Below are positions 1-6,638 of a stretch of 13,393 nt of DNA, in pieces. Both the position numbers and the translations under genes were made by a program. The notes beneath the pieces were generated by a model. That model searched no databases, had not been told where the DNA came from, and saw nothing but the letters and a program-made list of their open reading frames with translations. Source of the stretch: an uncultured Alphaproteobacteria bacterium (lineage in GTDB: Bacteria; Pseudomonadota; Alphaproteobacteria; Rhizobiales; Rhizobiaceae); contig CAKMZG010000019.1 of assembly GCA_929200335.1 (NCBI GenBank), positions 1 through 13,393 on the forward strand, written 5' to 3'. How positions within the stretch are numbered: position 1 is the first letter of the stretch; the number at the start of each line of letters is the position of its first letter.

Positions 1-497
1 GTGCAATAGGGTAAGACTTTTTCGCCAGCGGGTCCCGCTAATAAAAAGCCAATAGAAATCATTTGTACGGTTGTTTTCCATTTAGCAAGACGGGTCACCG
101 GTACGGAAACTTGAAACTCGCCTAATACTTCACGCAAGCCAGAGACTAAAATCTCACGGCATAAAATGATTATAGCTGCCCATGTTGTCCAACCTGCGAT
201 GGTTTGATCCGCACAAAGTAAAAGTAAACATGCCGCCACCAATAATTTGTCGGCAATGGGGTCTAACATGCGCCCAAGAGCAGAGGATTGCTCCCAAATG
301 CGCGCCAAATAACCATCAAAGAAATCCGTAATGCTGGCAAGTGTAAATATAAACAGCGCCGACCACCTTGCAAAATCACTGCTTTCTAGCTTTCCTTCCA
401 GAAAAAAGCAAAGCACAACTAAAGGCACGGCAATAATGCGGCCATAGGTGAGGCAATTTGGGATATTAAAAAGCTGGTGTTTTGGTTGTTTTGTCAT
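1..497 (-). CDS. pgsA: CDP-diacylglycerol-glycerol-3-phosphate 3-phosphatidyltransferase (PgsA), 3' end cut by window edge
   Basis: Makes phosphatidylglycerol phosphate from CDP-diacylglycerol and glycerol 3-phosphate in the inner membrane, the committed step to phosphatidylglycerol and cardiolipin. Reading leftwards from ATG at 497, 165 codons are visible and the frame is still open at base 1; about 20-30 residues should be missing compared with the usual 185-195. The full CDP-alcohol phosphotransferase signature is present: D58, D61, G62, A65, R66, G75, D79 and D83 in the spacing D-x2-DG-x2-AR-x8-G-x3-D-x3-D. The N-terminus (NIPNCLTYGRI) and hydrophobic helices fit PgsA. An AGGA ribosome-binding sequence lies about 5 bases before the ATG. 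In rhizobia pgsA typically follows uvrC; here a cupin gene sits between them, so it has its own upstream region. A second family member is at 10656-11216. The PgsA assignment over other family members rests on the uvrC context and sequence style. Confidence 0.9.
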   Translation of the reverse strand, partial: MTKQPKHQLFNIPNCLTYGRIIAVPLVVLCFFLEGKLESSDFARWSALFIFTLASITDFFDGYLARIWEQSSALGRMLDPIADKLLVAACLLLLCADQTIAGWTTWAAIIILCREILVSGLREVLGEFQVSVPVTRLAKWKTTVQMISIGFLLAGPAGEKVLPYC

Positions 498-631
498 GAG
501 TCCTACATGAGCCTAATTAAAGAAAAATTTCAACCATAGAATTAGTCAAAATGAATTTAATATGCAGATTTTGTTTTTGAAGATATGCTGCTTGAAAAGG
601 GTATACTATAATTATGGATCTGGAGGTGGAA
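498..631. promoter_or_regulatory. Divergent intergenic region between pgsA and cupin gene
   Basis: This 134-base A+T-rich spacer must hold the start signals for the leftward pgsA and the rightward cupin gene. On the plus strand a TATAAT hexamer lies at 607-612, preceded by an overlapping TATACT at 602-607. The nearest -35-like hexamer, TTGAAG at 577-582, is 19 bases from TATACT, so the promoter match is only fair. If TATAAT is used, transcription would begin near 619, downstream of the ATG at 614, which supports translation starting at 632. No convincing operator was seen. Confidence 0.35.
622..626 (+). promoter_or_regulatory. Shine-Dalgarno sequence deciding the cupin start
   Basis: GGAGG lies 5 bases before the ATG at 632. 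It lies inside the reading frame that would begin at the ATG at 614, so the downstream ATG is the better start. Confidence 0.7.
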
Positions 632-997
632 ATGAATGCAATTAATTTAGAACAGAAGTTAGAGGTATTTTCAAAACATTGGTCACCAAAAGTTGTCTCA
701 AGTTATAATGAAAATGAGATTATGGTGGTGAAAGTGCAGGGAGAATTTAATTGGCATTCTCATCCTGATAGTGATGATTTCTTTTTTGTTGTAAAAGGAA
801 AAATGCGAATTGAAATGCGTGATGATAAAAAAATGCTTCCTACGGTCTATCTTTCCGAAGGTGAATTGTATGTGGTTCCAAAAGGTGTAGAACATCGCCC
901 AGTAGCGGATGAGGAGGCGCATCTTATGTTGATTGAGCCCAAAGGCATGCCCAATACGGGGGATGAAAAAACTGCAGCAATAAAAGAGAAAATATAA
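632..997 (+). CDS. Small single-domain cupin protein
   Basis: A 121-residue protein that is essentially one cupin beta-barrel, probably cytoplasmic and metal-binding. Cupin motif 1 is seen around residues 42-62: HSH, then an acidic cluster, then FFFVVKGKMRIEM. The usual metal-binding Glu is replaced by Asp (DSDDF). Motif 2 follows as GELYVVPKGVEH (about residues 78-89), with the G-x5-PxG-x2-H pattern. The family includes isomerases, dioxygenases and small regulators or detoxifiers, and nothing here selects among them. The frame is open from an ATG at 614, but the strong GGAGG before 632 makes 632 the likely start. It ends in TAA, 8 bases from the end of convergent uvrC with no visible terminator between. 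Its position between pgsA and uvrC looks like an insertion into a usually conserved rhizobial pair (from memory). Substrate unknown. Confidence 0.85.
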   Translation: MNAINLEQKLEVFSKHWSPKVVSSYNENEIMVVKVQGEFNWHSHPDSDDFFFVVKGKMRIEMRDDKKMLPTVYLSEGELYVVPKGVEHRPVADEEAHLMLIEPKGMPNTGDEKTAAIKEKI

Positions 998-1005
998 ATT
1001 AGGAT

Positions 1006-3003
1006 TCATTCATGAAAATGGTCATAGATCAATTGTGCCATTTTGGCTGAGATTCCCTCAACCCGTTTGAGATCCTCAACCGCAGCCTCGCCAACCATCT
1101 TTGCAGAGCCAAAATGATGCAGCAACGCCTTTTTGCGTGCGGCTCCAATGCCAGCAACTTCATCCAAGGGGCTTTTGATCATATTTTTTTTGCGCCTTGC
1201 ACGGTGTGAGCCAATGGCAAAACGGTGGGCTTCATCGCGCAGACGTTGAATGAAATATAAAACGGGATCGCGCATAGGCAGAGAGAAGGGCGCACGTCCA
1301 GGAATGAAAAATCGCTCACGCCCCGCATCACGATCCTCGCCCTTAGCAATACCTACAAGATTAAGCTTGTCCTCTAAGCCAATTTTCCTAAGCGCTTCTT
1401 GTACTGCACTCAATTGCCCAGCGCCGCCATCAATTAAAACCAGATCAGGCCATGGCACAATTGCGGTAAAATCGTCATTATCCTTATGGTTTGGCGGCTC
1501 GCCGTGTTCTTTTAACAGACGAGAAAAACGCCGCGTCATGACCTCACGCATCATGCCATAATCATCGCCTGCGGATATTTCTTCAGATTTAATGTTAAAC
1601 TTGCGATATTGGTTCTTTAAAAAGCCTTCAGCACCTGCCACCACCATTCCGCCAATGGCATTTGTACCTGAGATGTGAGAATTATCATAAATCTCCACCC
1701 GTTTTGGCGTATGATCAAGGCCAAAGGTTTTGGCCAATCCCTCTAACAATGTAATTTGTGAGGCGCGTTCCGCCATTTTACGTCCAAGAGCAGAGCGTGC
1801 ATTGCTATGGGCATGATCCACCAGCTCGCGTTTTTCGCCGCGCTGTGGCTTTTGAATGCTGACCTTATGACCCATTTTACTAGAAAGGGCTTCACATAAA
1901 AGTTCCGTTTCTTCAATCGCGCAGGAGGTTAAAATTAGCCTTGGGGCGGGTTTATTATCATAGAACTGAGAAATAAAAGCCTCCAATATTTCCTCTTCAT
2001 TCATTTCATTATCAATACGCGGGAAAAAAGCATGATTGCCCCAGTTTTGCCAAGTGCGAAAGAAGAATACTTGGATGCAGCACTTGCCGCCTTCCATATG
2101 AATGGCAAAGACATCAGCCTCTTCCACCGTTTGAGGATTAATGCCTTGTCGGGCTTGAATATGGGCAAGGGCAGATAAGCGATCGCGCAAAATGGCTGCC
2201 AGTTCAAAATCTAGATTATCCGAAGCTTCTAGCATTTTTTCTGACATTTGCTTTTTTACTTCACTGCTTTTGCCAGTTAGAAAAGCGCGTGCCTCATCAA
2301 TCAGACCTTGATAATCTTGTAAGCTGATCTCCCCAGTGCAAGGGGCTGCACAGCGTTTGATTTGGTATTGCAGACAGGGGCGAGTGCGATTTTCATAATA
2401 GTTGTCGGTGCAATTGCGCAGTAAAAATACCCGTTGCAAGATATTCACCGTTTCATTTACTGATGTAGCCGTTGCGAAGGGGCCAAAGTAATAGCCGTCT
2501 TTCTTTCTTGCGCCACGGTGCTTATAAATGCCAGCCGCTTCGTGATCTTTGGGGATTAAAATATAGGGAAAGGATTTGTCATCTTTTAAAAGCACATTAT
2601 AGCGTGGGTGCATGCGCTTAATCAGATTGGCCTCTAATAGTAGCGCTTCCATTTCCGTATGGGTGGTAACAAACTCCATTGCCGCAGTCTCGCTGATCAT
2701 CCGCGTAATACGATTGTTGTGAATGCCTGTGCGGGTGTAGGAGGTGACGCGCTTTTTTAGATTTTTAGCCTTGCCCACATAAAGTACAGTGCCATCTTTA
2801 TTAAACATGCGATAGACGCCCGGGCTATTAGGCAATTGCTTGACGAAATTGGTAATGATTTCGCGACCCGTTAAATCATCATTCTTTGCGATATTTGAGC
2901 TGCTGCTTTCCCAATTTACATCGCTGTTTAGCGCACGAAGTCTCGAACCGGCAGTGCCTTGCGGTTTATCCTTTGCAGGTGCGCCGTTTTCTGTTGTGTT
3001 CAA
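1006..3003 (-). CDS. uvrC: UvrABC excinuclease subunit C
   Basis: Nucleotide excision repair nuclease that makes both cuts around a lesion loaded by UvrA and UvrB. Of 665 residues, the GIY-YIG domain (GVY at 62-64, YVG at 75-77) makes the 3' cut. Cysteines C198, C210, C218 and C222 match the iron-sulfur ligand pattern reported for UvrC. A UVR domain that contacts UvrB spans about 246-281. The RNase H-like domain makes the 5' cut, with D440 (YDNSH), D525 (LIDGG) and H593 (DEAHR) as likely catalytic residues. Tandem helix-hairpin-helix motifs end the protein (about 612-665). The length fits alphaproteobacterial UvrC, which carries an N-terminal extension of about 45 residues before GIY-YIG. The start codon is TTG at 3003, because no ATG or GTG precedes the GIY-YIG domain and an in-frame TAG lies at 3033-3031. 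No Shine-Dalgarno sequence precedes this TTG. The gene is downstream of the antiporter gene by about 76 bases and may be cotranscribed with it. Confidence 0.97.
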   Translation of the reverse strand: MNTTENGAPAKDKPQGTAGSRLRALNSDVNWESSSSNIAKNDDLTGREIITNFVKQLPNSPGVYRMFNKDGTVLYVGKAKNLKKRVTSYTRTGIHNNRITRMISETAAMEFVTTHTEMEALLLEANLIKRMHPRYNVLLKDDKSFPYILIPKDHEAAGIYKHRGARKKDGYYFGPFATATSVNETVNILQRVFLLRNCTDNYYENRTRPCLQYQIKRCAAPCTGEISLQDYQGLIDEARAFLTGKSSEVKKQMSEKMLEASDNLDFELAAILRDRLSALAHIQARQGINPQTVEEADVFAIHMEGGKCCIQVFFFRTWQNWGNHAFFPRIDNEMNEEEILEAFISQFYDNKPAPRLILTSCAIEETELLCEALSSKMGHKVSIQKPQRGEKRELVDHAHSNARSALGRKMAERASQITLLEGLAKTFGLDHTPKRVEIYDNSHISGTNAIGGMVVAGAEGFLKNQYRKFNIKSEEISAGDDYGMMREVMTRRFSRLLKEHGEPPNHKDNDDFTAIVPWPDLVLIDGGAGQLSAVQEALRKIGLEDKLNLVGIAKGEDRDAGRERFFIPGRAPFSLPMRDPVLYFIQRLRDEAHRFAIGSHRARRKKNMIKSPLDEVAGIGAARKKALLHHFGSAKMVGEAAVEDLKRVEGISAKMAQLIYDHFHE

Positions 3004-3043
3004 TTCGTCTTGATTAGAAATATTGAGCCTCTATTTGTAAGCC

Positions 3044-3073
3044 TAAACCCTGTGGGTCTAAGCCCTATGGGTT
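3044..3073. repeat. Two-copy 15-base imperfect tandem repeat
   Basis: Copies at 3044-3058 (taaaccctgtgggtc) and 3059-3073 (taagccctatgggtt) agree at 12 of 15 positions. Each contains a CCC-N3-GGG dyad that could form a tiny hairpin. It lies in the spacer just after the antiporter stop codon and before uvrC. No function is evident. Confidence 0.6.
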
Positions 3074-3079
3074 GAAATC

Positions 3080-4036
3080 TTATATGAATACAAACCCTAT
3101 ATAAGCCACATAGGCAGCCAACATTGCAAGACCTAATGTCTTGCCAATGGTGATGCAATAACGGGCGAATAGAATAACCATAAGGGTTGTTGCAGCCATT
3201 ACCCACATATCAAAATGCACAATGTGGGGTGAGACTTCCATAGGCTTTACAAGGGCAGTAATGCCCATAATCGCGCCGATATTGAAAATATTAGAGCCAA
3301 CCACATTGCCGATTGCGACCGCTGATGAGCGGCGAATAGCTGCCATTACAGAGGTGGCAAGCTCTGGTAATGAGGTGCCAATAGCAACGACAGTTAATCC
3401 AATAATTTCATCAGACACGCCAAGAATTTGAGCAATATGGGTTGCTGCATTAACTGTAAAATTAGCGCCAACCGGCAGGGCTATGATGCCAGCTAAAATC
3501 AATAGGCCTATTTTCAAGCCGTCTTTTGGAGGCTCTCCAATTTCTTCAAGTAGATCAGCTTCAGCTTGAGCTTGGGCCCCTTTTCGCGCCTTATTTGCGG
3601 TGTTAAATTGGTCATATAAGAATAGACAAAGCACGCCTAATAAAAGTAATCCACCGATGCGGCCGATATAACCAAAGGCAAGCAGTGCCATATATAATAT
3701 ACTCAAGACAATCAATGCGATGAGCGAGCGGCCAATACCATCTTCCCCACAGCCAATTTTATAGATTAAGGCAGGCACTCCAAGCACCAATAATACATTG
3801 GCGATGTTAGAGCCAACCACATTGCCAATGGCAATGCCGCTTGCACCTTCAAGGGCTGCCTTTAGGGAAATCATCAATTCTGGTGCAGATGTACCAAAAG
3901 CTACAATAGTAAGGCCAATAACAATAGGAGCTATTTCAAATTTTCTAGCGAGGCCAACAGCGCCTTTCACTAATAAATCCCCTCCAACTAGAAGCATAAC
4001 TAAGCCTAGACATAAGAAAAAGAAGGAGATTAGCAT
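3080..4036 (-). CDS. Calcium/sodium antiporter, CaCA family (YrbG-like)
   Basis: Inner-membrane cation exchanger expected to expel Ca2+ in exchange for Na+ or H+. The 318-residue protein is almost wholly hydrophobic and has the internal duplication typical of the family. The alpha-1 repeat (about 41-88) contains GTSAPEL with E53 followed by AIGNVVGSNIAN. The alpha-2 repeat (about 213-262) contains GTSLPEL with E225 followed by AIGNVVGSNIFN. E53 and E225 are the conserved ion-binding glutamates. The halves are joined by a hydrophilic loop at about 146-172, rich in Ala, Gln, Glu and Lys. Length matches bacterial YrbG-type proteins (300-325). The ATG at 4036 gives a proper N-terminal membrane helix, but only a weak AAGG lies upstream. 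uvrC follows in the same direction. Ion specificity cannot be read from sequence; the Ca2+ assignment is by family. Confidence 0.92.
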   Translation of the reverse strand: MLISFFFLCLGLVMLLVGGDLLVKGAVGLARKFEIAPIVIGLTIVAFGTSAPELMISLKAALEGASGIAIGNVVGSNIANVLLVLGVPALIYKIGCGEDGIGRSLIALIVLSILYMALLAFGYIGRIGGLLLLGVLCLFLYDQFNTANKARKGAQAQAEADLLEEIGEPPKDGLKIGLLILAGIIALPVGANFTVNAATHIAQILGVSDEIIGLTVVAIGTSLPELATSVMAAIRRSSAVAIGNVVGSNIFNIGAIMGITALVKPMEVSPHIVHFDMWVMAATTLMVILFARYCITIGKTLGLAMLAAYVAYIGFVFI

Positions 4037-4169
4037 GGTGAGTTTGAGCCTTGTTTTAGCAAATTATTGAAAAGGTGCTTTGTTTGCTTGCTTAGCAAAA
4101 TCCCAAGCAATATAACAAACACAACCTCAAGCATTTATGGCAATATAAGGTTTCATGTGGCAGTTTAAA

Positions 4170-4192
4170 CCCCCTATCTTAGATATAGGAGA
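4170..4192 (-). terminator. Possible weak terminator hairpin after the GST gene
   Basis: On the minus strand, TCTCCTAT and ATAGGGGG can pair over 8 positions (two of them G-U) around a 7-base loop. The hairpin sits about 22 bases after the GST stop codon and upstream of the antiporter gene. Only TTTAAA follows it rather than a long T run, so termination efficiency is doubtful. Confidence 0.3.
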
Positions 4193-4214
4193 AGAAAAAC
4201 GTAATTTTCCCCAT

Positions 4215-4808
4215 TTATTGAGGCTTAATTATCTCATAATCAGGCATTTGATGAGAAAATTCGTCCATCCATTGATTTAAAATATCGTGCCCCTCGGACC
4301 AAGTAGAACCAAAACGCAGGTTTAAATAACCAAGGCTGGTGCCTAGGCTGATATGGGTGATGTTTAAGCCATTTACAAAGCTAGGTGTGCGCTTTGCTAA
4401 ATGGGATAGCGTGCGACTGACTTTTTCTTTTTGACGATCAACCCATGGCTGAAATTGCTTCTCTTCTGGGCGGAATCTTTCTTCATAAACAACCGCTAGG
4501 GCGGCTTCAGACAAACCATCACATAGGGCTTCAAAGGTTTCCGCTTGGATTAGGGCTTGCTCATCTTTTGGATATAGCTTTCCGTTTGATAGGCGGTCTA
4601 TATAGCGGGTGATGGCGCGGCTATCAAAAATAGCTTGCTCATCATCAGTAATCAGCAAGGGAATTTTACCAAGAGGATTTTTTTCATAATAGCTGTCATT
4701 TAATGCCTTTGTATCCGTTAACACCAGCTCCAGTGGAATGTTGACAAGTTTGGCAGCATAGCGCACTTTTGTTGCGAATGGTGAAGGGGTTGAATAGTGT
4801 AATAGCAT
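4215..4808 (-). CDS. Glutathione S-transferase family protein
   Basis: Cytoplasmic enzyme of the GST superfamily, likely conjugating or reducing an electrophile with glutathione; the substrate is unknown. It has 197 residues, a normal length. The thioredoxin-like N-terminal domain (1-80) has a TPSPF segment at 7-11 near the expected catalytic position, the cis-proline motif NPLGKIP (44-50) and DSRAI (62-66), where the glutathione gamma-glutamyl group is normally held. The all-helical C-terminal domain (about 85-197) contains GTSLGYLNLRF. At the N-capping-box position just before this, where families usually have Asp, the sequence reads ITHISLG, so a His appears to replace it. A good GGGAG ribosome-binding sequence precedes the ATG at 4808. 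The gene follows the RNase T2 gene by 42 bases in the same direction, so it probably ends the rlmJ unit. Confidence 0.9.
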   Translation of the reverse strand: MLLHYSTPSPFATKVRYAAKLVNIPLELVLTDTKALNDSYYEKNPLGKIPLLITDDEQAIFDSRAITRYIDRLSNGKLYPKDEQALIQAETFEALCDGLSEAALAVVYEERFRPEEKQFQPWVDRQKEKVSRTLSHLAKRTPSFVNGLNITHISLGTSLGYLNLRFGSTWSEGHDILNQWMDEFSHQMPDYEIIKPQ

Positions 4809-4850
4809 TGAAGTCTCCCATTAAAATTAAGTACCCAGAAGCCAGCCGTA

Positions 4851-5609
4851 TTATCGATTAGGCGGCATGGTTATTTTTGCACGTTTACAGCTGGATCTGT
4901 CAACCGATGGACAGGCGTGAAAGTTCAATGCCTTATCCATGCAAATTCGTACCTCTTGCAGATAGTTACGTGAGCAAGTTATGCCTAACATATTATCTTG
5001 TAAACCGTCGTTGGCTTTAATAAAGGCGGCCTCAACAGCTTTTGGAGTGGTGGTCTTATAATCTTTTAATTTCTTAAATGCTGGCGGTATGGTAATTGCA
5101 TCATAAGCAGCGCGTGTTTTATCAAAATAGGCCTTGGAATTTAAGCCCGAACATGTGCCGTGTTTTTTCCATTCATGCTTGATAAGACCACGGCTTGGCA
5201 TGATATCTAACATTGAATTAATCAATGATTTTTTAGGCTTGCGAGGATTGTCATGACAAAATTCAGGCCAGCCCTTATTATGTTGAGGCCATAGCCCATG
5301 AACAATGAAGGCATAGGGACGAGGATTTGATTTGCTGCATTGTAATCCACCTTTACCGCGATTTTCTTCACAAAAACTGGGCGACCAAGACAGTGATAGT
5401 ACATAGAAATCAAAATCTGCATCGCGCTCATCTTGGCTGATTTGACCGCTTATTTGAGGCTTTATCTTTTGCTCCTGCTGCCCATGCTGGGATGTGGTTG
5501 GCTCATTATTTTCAAAGATAAAGAGATTGTAAAAAAACATTAGAGCAATAATCACAATTACAAATATAACAGCCATAACTAAAATGGATTTTAGATTTCT
5601 CTTATTCAT
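4851..5609 (-). CDS. Membrane-anchored ribonuclease T2 family protein
   Basis: Expected to cleave single-stranded RNA through a 2',3'-cyclic phosphate, with little base preference, outside the cytoplasm. Both catalytic segments are intact: CAS I as FIVHGLWPQ (H104) and CAS II as HEWKKHGTC (H145, E146, H150). Eight cysteines after residue 79 (C80, C91, C118, C153, C212, C223, C233, C241) suggest disulfides and export. Residues 9-31 form one strongly hydrophobic helix after a short basic start (NKRNLK). No clear signal-peptidase site follows, so I read it as an uncleaved anchor with the nuclease in the periplasm. A Gln-rich linker (about 35-60) joins anchor and domain. The ATG overlaps the rlmJ stop as ATGA (5606-5609), which suggests translational coupling. 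The 252 residues are usual for the family plus the anchor. The catalytic call is firm; the localisation is inferred. Confidence 0.92.
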   Translation of the reverse strand: MNKRNLKSILVMAVIFVIVIIALMFFYNLFIFENNEPTTSQHGQQEQKIKPQISGQISQDERDADFDFYVLSLSWSPSFCEENRGKGGLQCSKSNPRPYAFIVHGLWPQHNKGWPEFCHDNPRKPKKSLINSMLDIMPSRGLIKHEWKKHGTCSGLNSKAYFDKTRAAYDAITIPPAFKKLKDYKTTTPKAVEAAFIKANDGLQDNMLGITCSRNYLQEVRICMDKALNFHACPSVDRSSCKRAKITMPPNR

Positions 5610-6502
5610 TCTTCAACCAACCATTTTAAATTTGTCTTTGCCGGATAACGCTTACCCAATTTTTCCACGGCTAGTGCATTTTGTAAATAGGGCAGAATTT
5701 TGCGTAACTCACCATGCAGCACATAGGGGGGATTGATCATGATCATGCCACAGCCCAGCATAGCAGGACGACGGTTCATGCGGCCTTCTGCTTTTGGTTT
5801 TGCTGCATCGGGTAGGTAAATCTCACTGGCCAGAATATTAGGGATTTCAAGGTCTTTTAATGCCACATGAAATTGAGCATTTTGGTTGTTATCTTTTATG
5901 GGATACCAAATGGCGATCGTACCACCGCGCCAGTGTTTATGCATTTTTGCAACTGATTCAATGATCTGGTCTAGATCTTTGCCATCTTCAAAGGGTGGGT
6001 CGATTAACACCATGCCGCGCCCCTCTTTGGGTGGGATGTGTGCATTTAAGCCTTGCCAACCATTGAGGTGGAATAATTTAACTTGATAATCGCCACCAAA
6101 ATTTTGCTTTAGGGTTTCAAAATCATCCTTGTGCAGCTCATAGAGAGAGAGGCGATCTTGATTGCGTATGAGATGACGGGCAATGCGCGGGGAACCTGGG
6201 TAAGATTGTTTAATATTATTCTCACCATTTGATTGGGCTTCAACGACATCAAAATAGGAGGCGAGTAATTCTGCTAATTCACCTTGAGGTGGGTTTTTTA
6301 GAAGCTTACCAATGCCGTTTTGCCATTCTAAGGTCTTTTTGGCTTCAATGGATGTAAGATCATAATCGCCTATGCCTGCATGGCTATCAAGAATACGAAA
6401 AGCTTTATCCTTGCGTTTGAAATATTCGATCAAGCGCGCGAAAATAATATGTTTAAAAACATCGGCAAAATTGCCAGCATGATATATGTGTCTGTAATTC
6501 AT
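5606..6502 (-). CDS. rlmJ: 23S rRNA (adenine(2030)-N6)-methyltransferase RlmJ
   Basis: S-adenosylmethionine-dependent methyltransferase that, in E. coli, methylates A2030 of 23S rRNA. The N-terminus MNYRHIYHAGNFADVFKH is a hallmark of the family. The cofactor-binding segment DSHAGIGDYD is at 39-48, YPGSP at 101-105, and the catalytic DPPFE motif (the N6-adenine type of motif IV) at 168-172. The 298 residues are close to the usual 280-290. Start is the ATG at 6502, the only one consistent with the conserved N-terminus; no Shine-Dalgarno sequence is visible before it. It is the first gene of a leftward unit with the RNase T2 and GST genes. The E. coli homologue (yhiR) has also been linked to use of external DNA as a nutrient, which is relevant to its coupling with an exported-type RNase. 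Confidence 0.95.
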   Translation of the reverse strand: MNYRHIYHAGNFADVFKHIIFARLIEYFKRKDKAFRILDSHAGIGDYDLTSIEAKKTLEWQNGIGKLLKNPPQGELAELLASYFDVVEAQSNGENNIKQSYPGSPRIARHLIRNQDRLSLYELHKDDFETLKQNFGGDYQVKLFHLNGWQGLNAHIPPKEGRGMVLIDPPFEDGKDLDQIIESVAKMHKHWRGGTIAIWYPIKDNNQNAQFHVALKDLEIPNILASEIYLPDAAKPKAEGRMNRRPAMLGCGMIMINPPYVLHGELRKILPYLQNALAVEKLGKRYPAKTNLKWLVEE

Positions 6503-6638
6503 ATGGGCTTTGAACCACGAGTATTAAAATTAAGCAACCGCCATCTATTCTAAAAACAGATTTTTATTATCAATTATTTTGACTTTTAGCCTTTGATGAC
6601 TTCTGCTAGGGGTAAATTGAACTGGATTGGAATTAACT
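6503..6638. promoter_or_regulatory. Divergent promoter region, rlmJ and molybdoenzyme genes
   Basis: A 136-base A+T-rich spacer between divergent genes. On the plus strand a good -35 hexamer, TTGACT, is at 6579-6584, but no matching -10 stands out (the best is TGCTAG near 6604-6609). On the minus strand TTGATA (6573-6568) and TAGAAT (6552-6547) are separated by 15 bases and could serve rlmJ. A 6-bp A/T hairpin, TAAAAA-CAGA-TTTTTA, lies at 6551-6566. All of these assignments are weak. Confidence 0.3.

Noticed and set aside
498..505. An ATGTAG start-stop mini-frame on the minus strand just before the pgsA ATG
   Set aside because: It overlaps the ribosome-binding sequence and is too short to distinguish from chance.
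3222..4070. Open frames on the plus strand opposite the antiporter gene
   Set aside because: They lie antisense to a gene with clear family motifs, have low-complexity composition and no ribosome-binding sequence. They are by-products of its codon usage.
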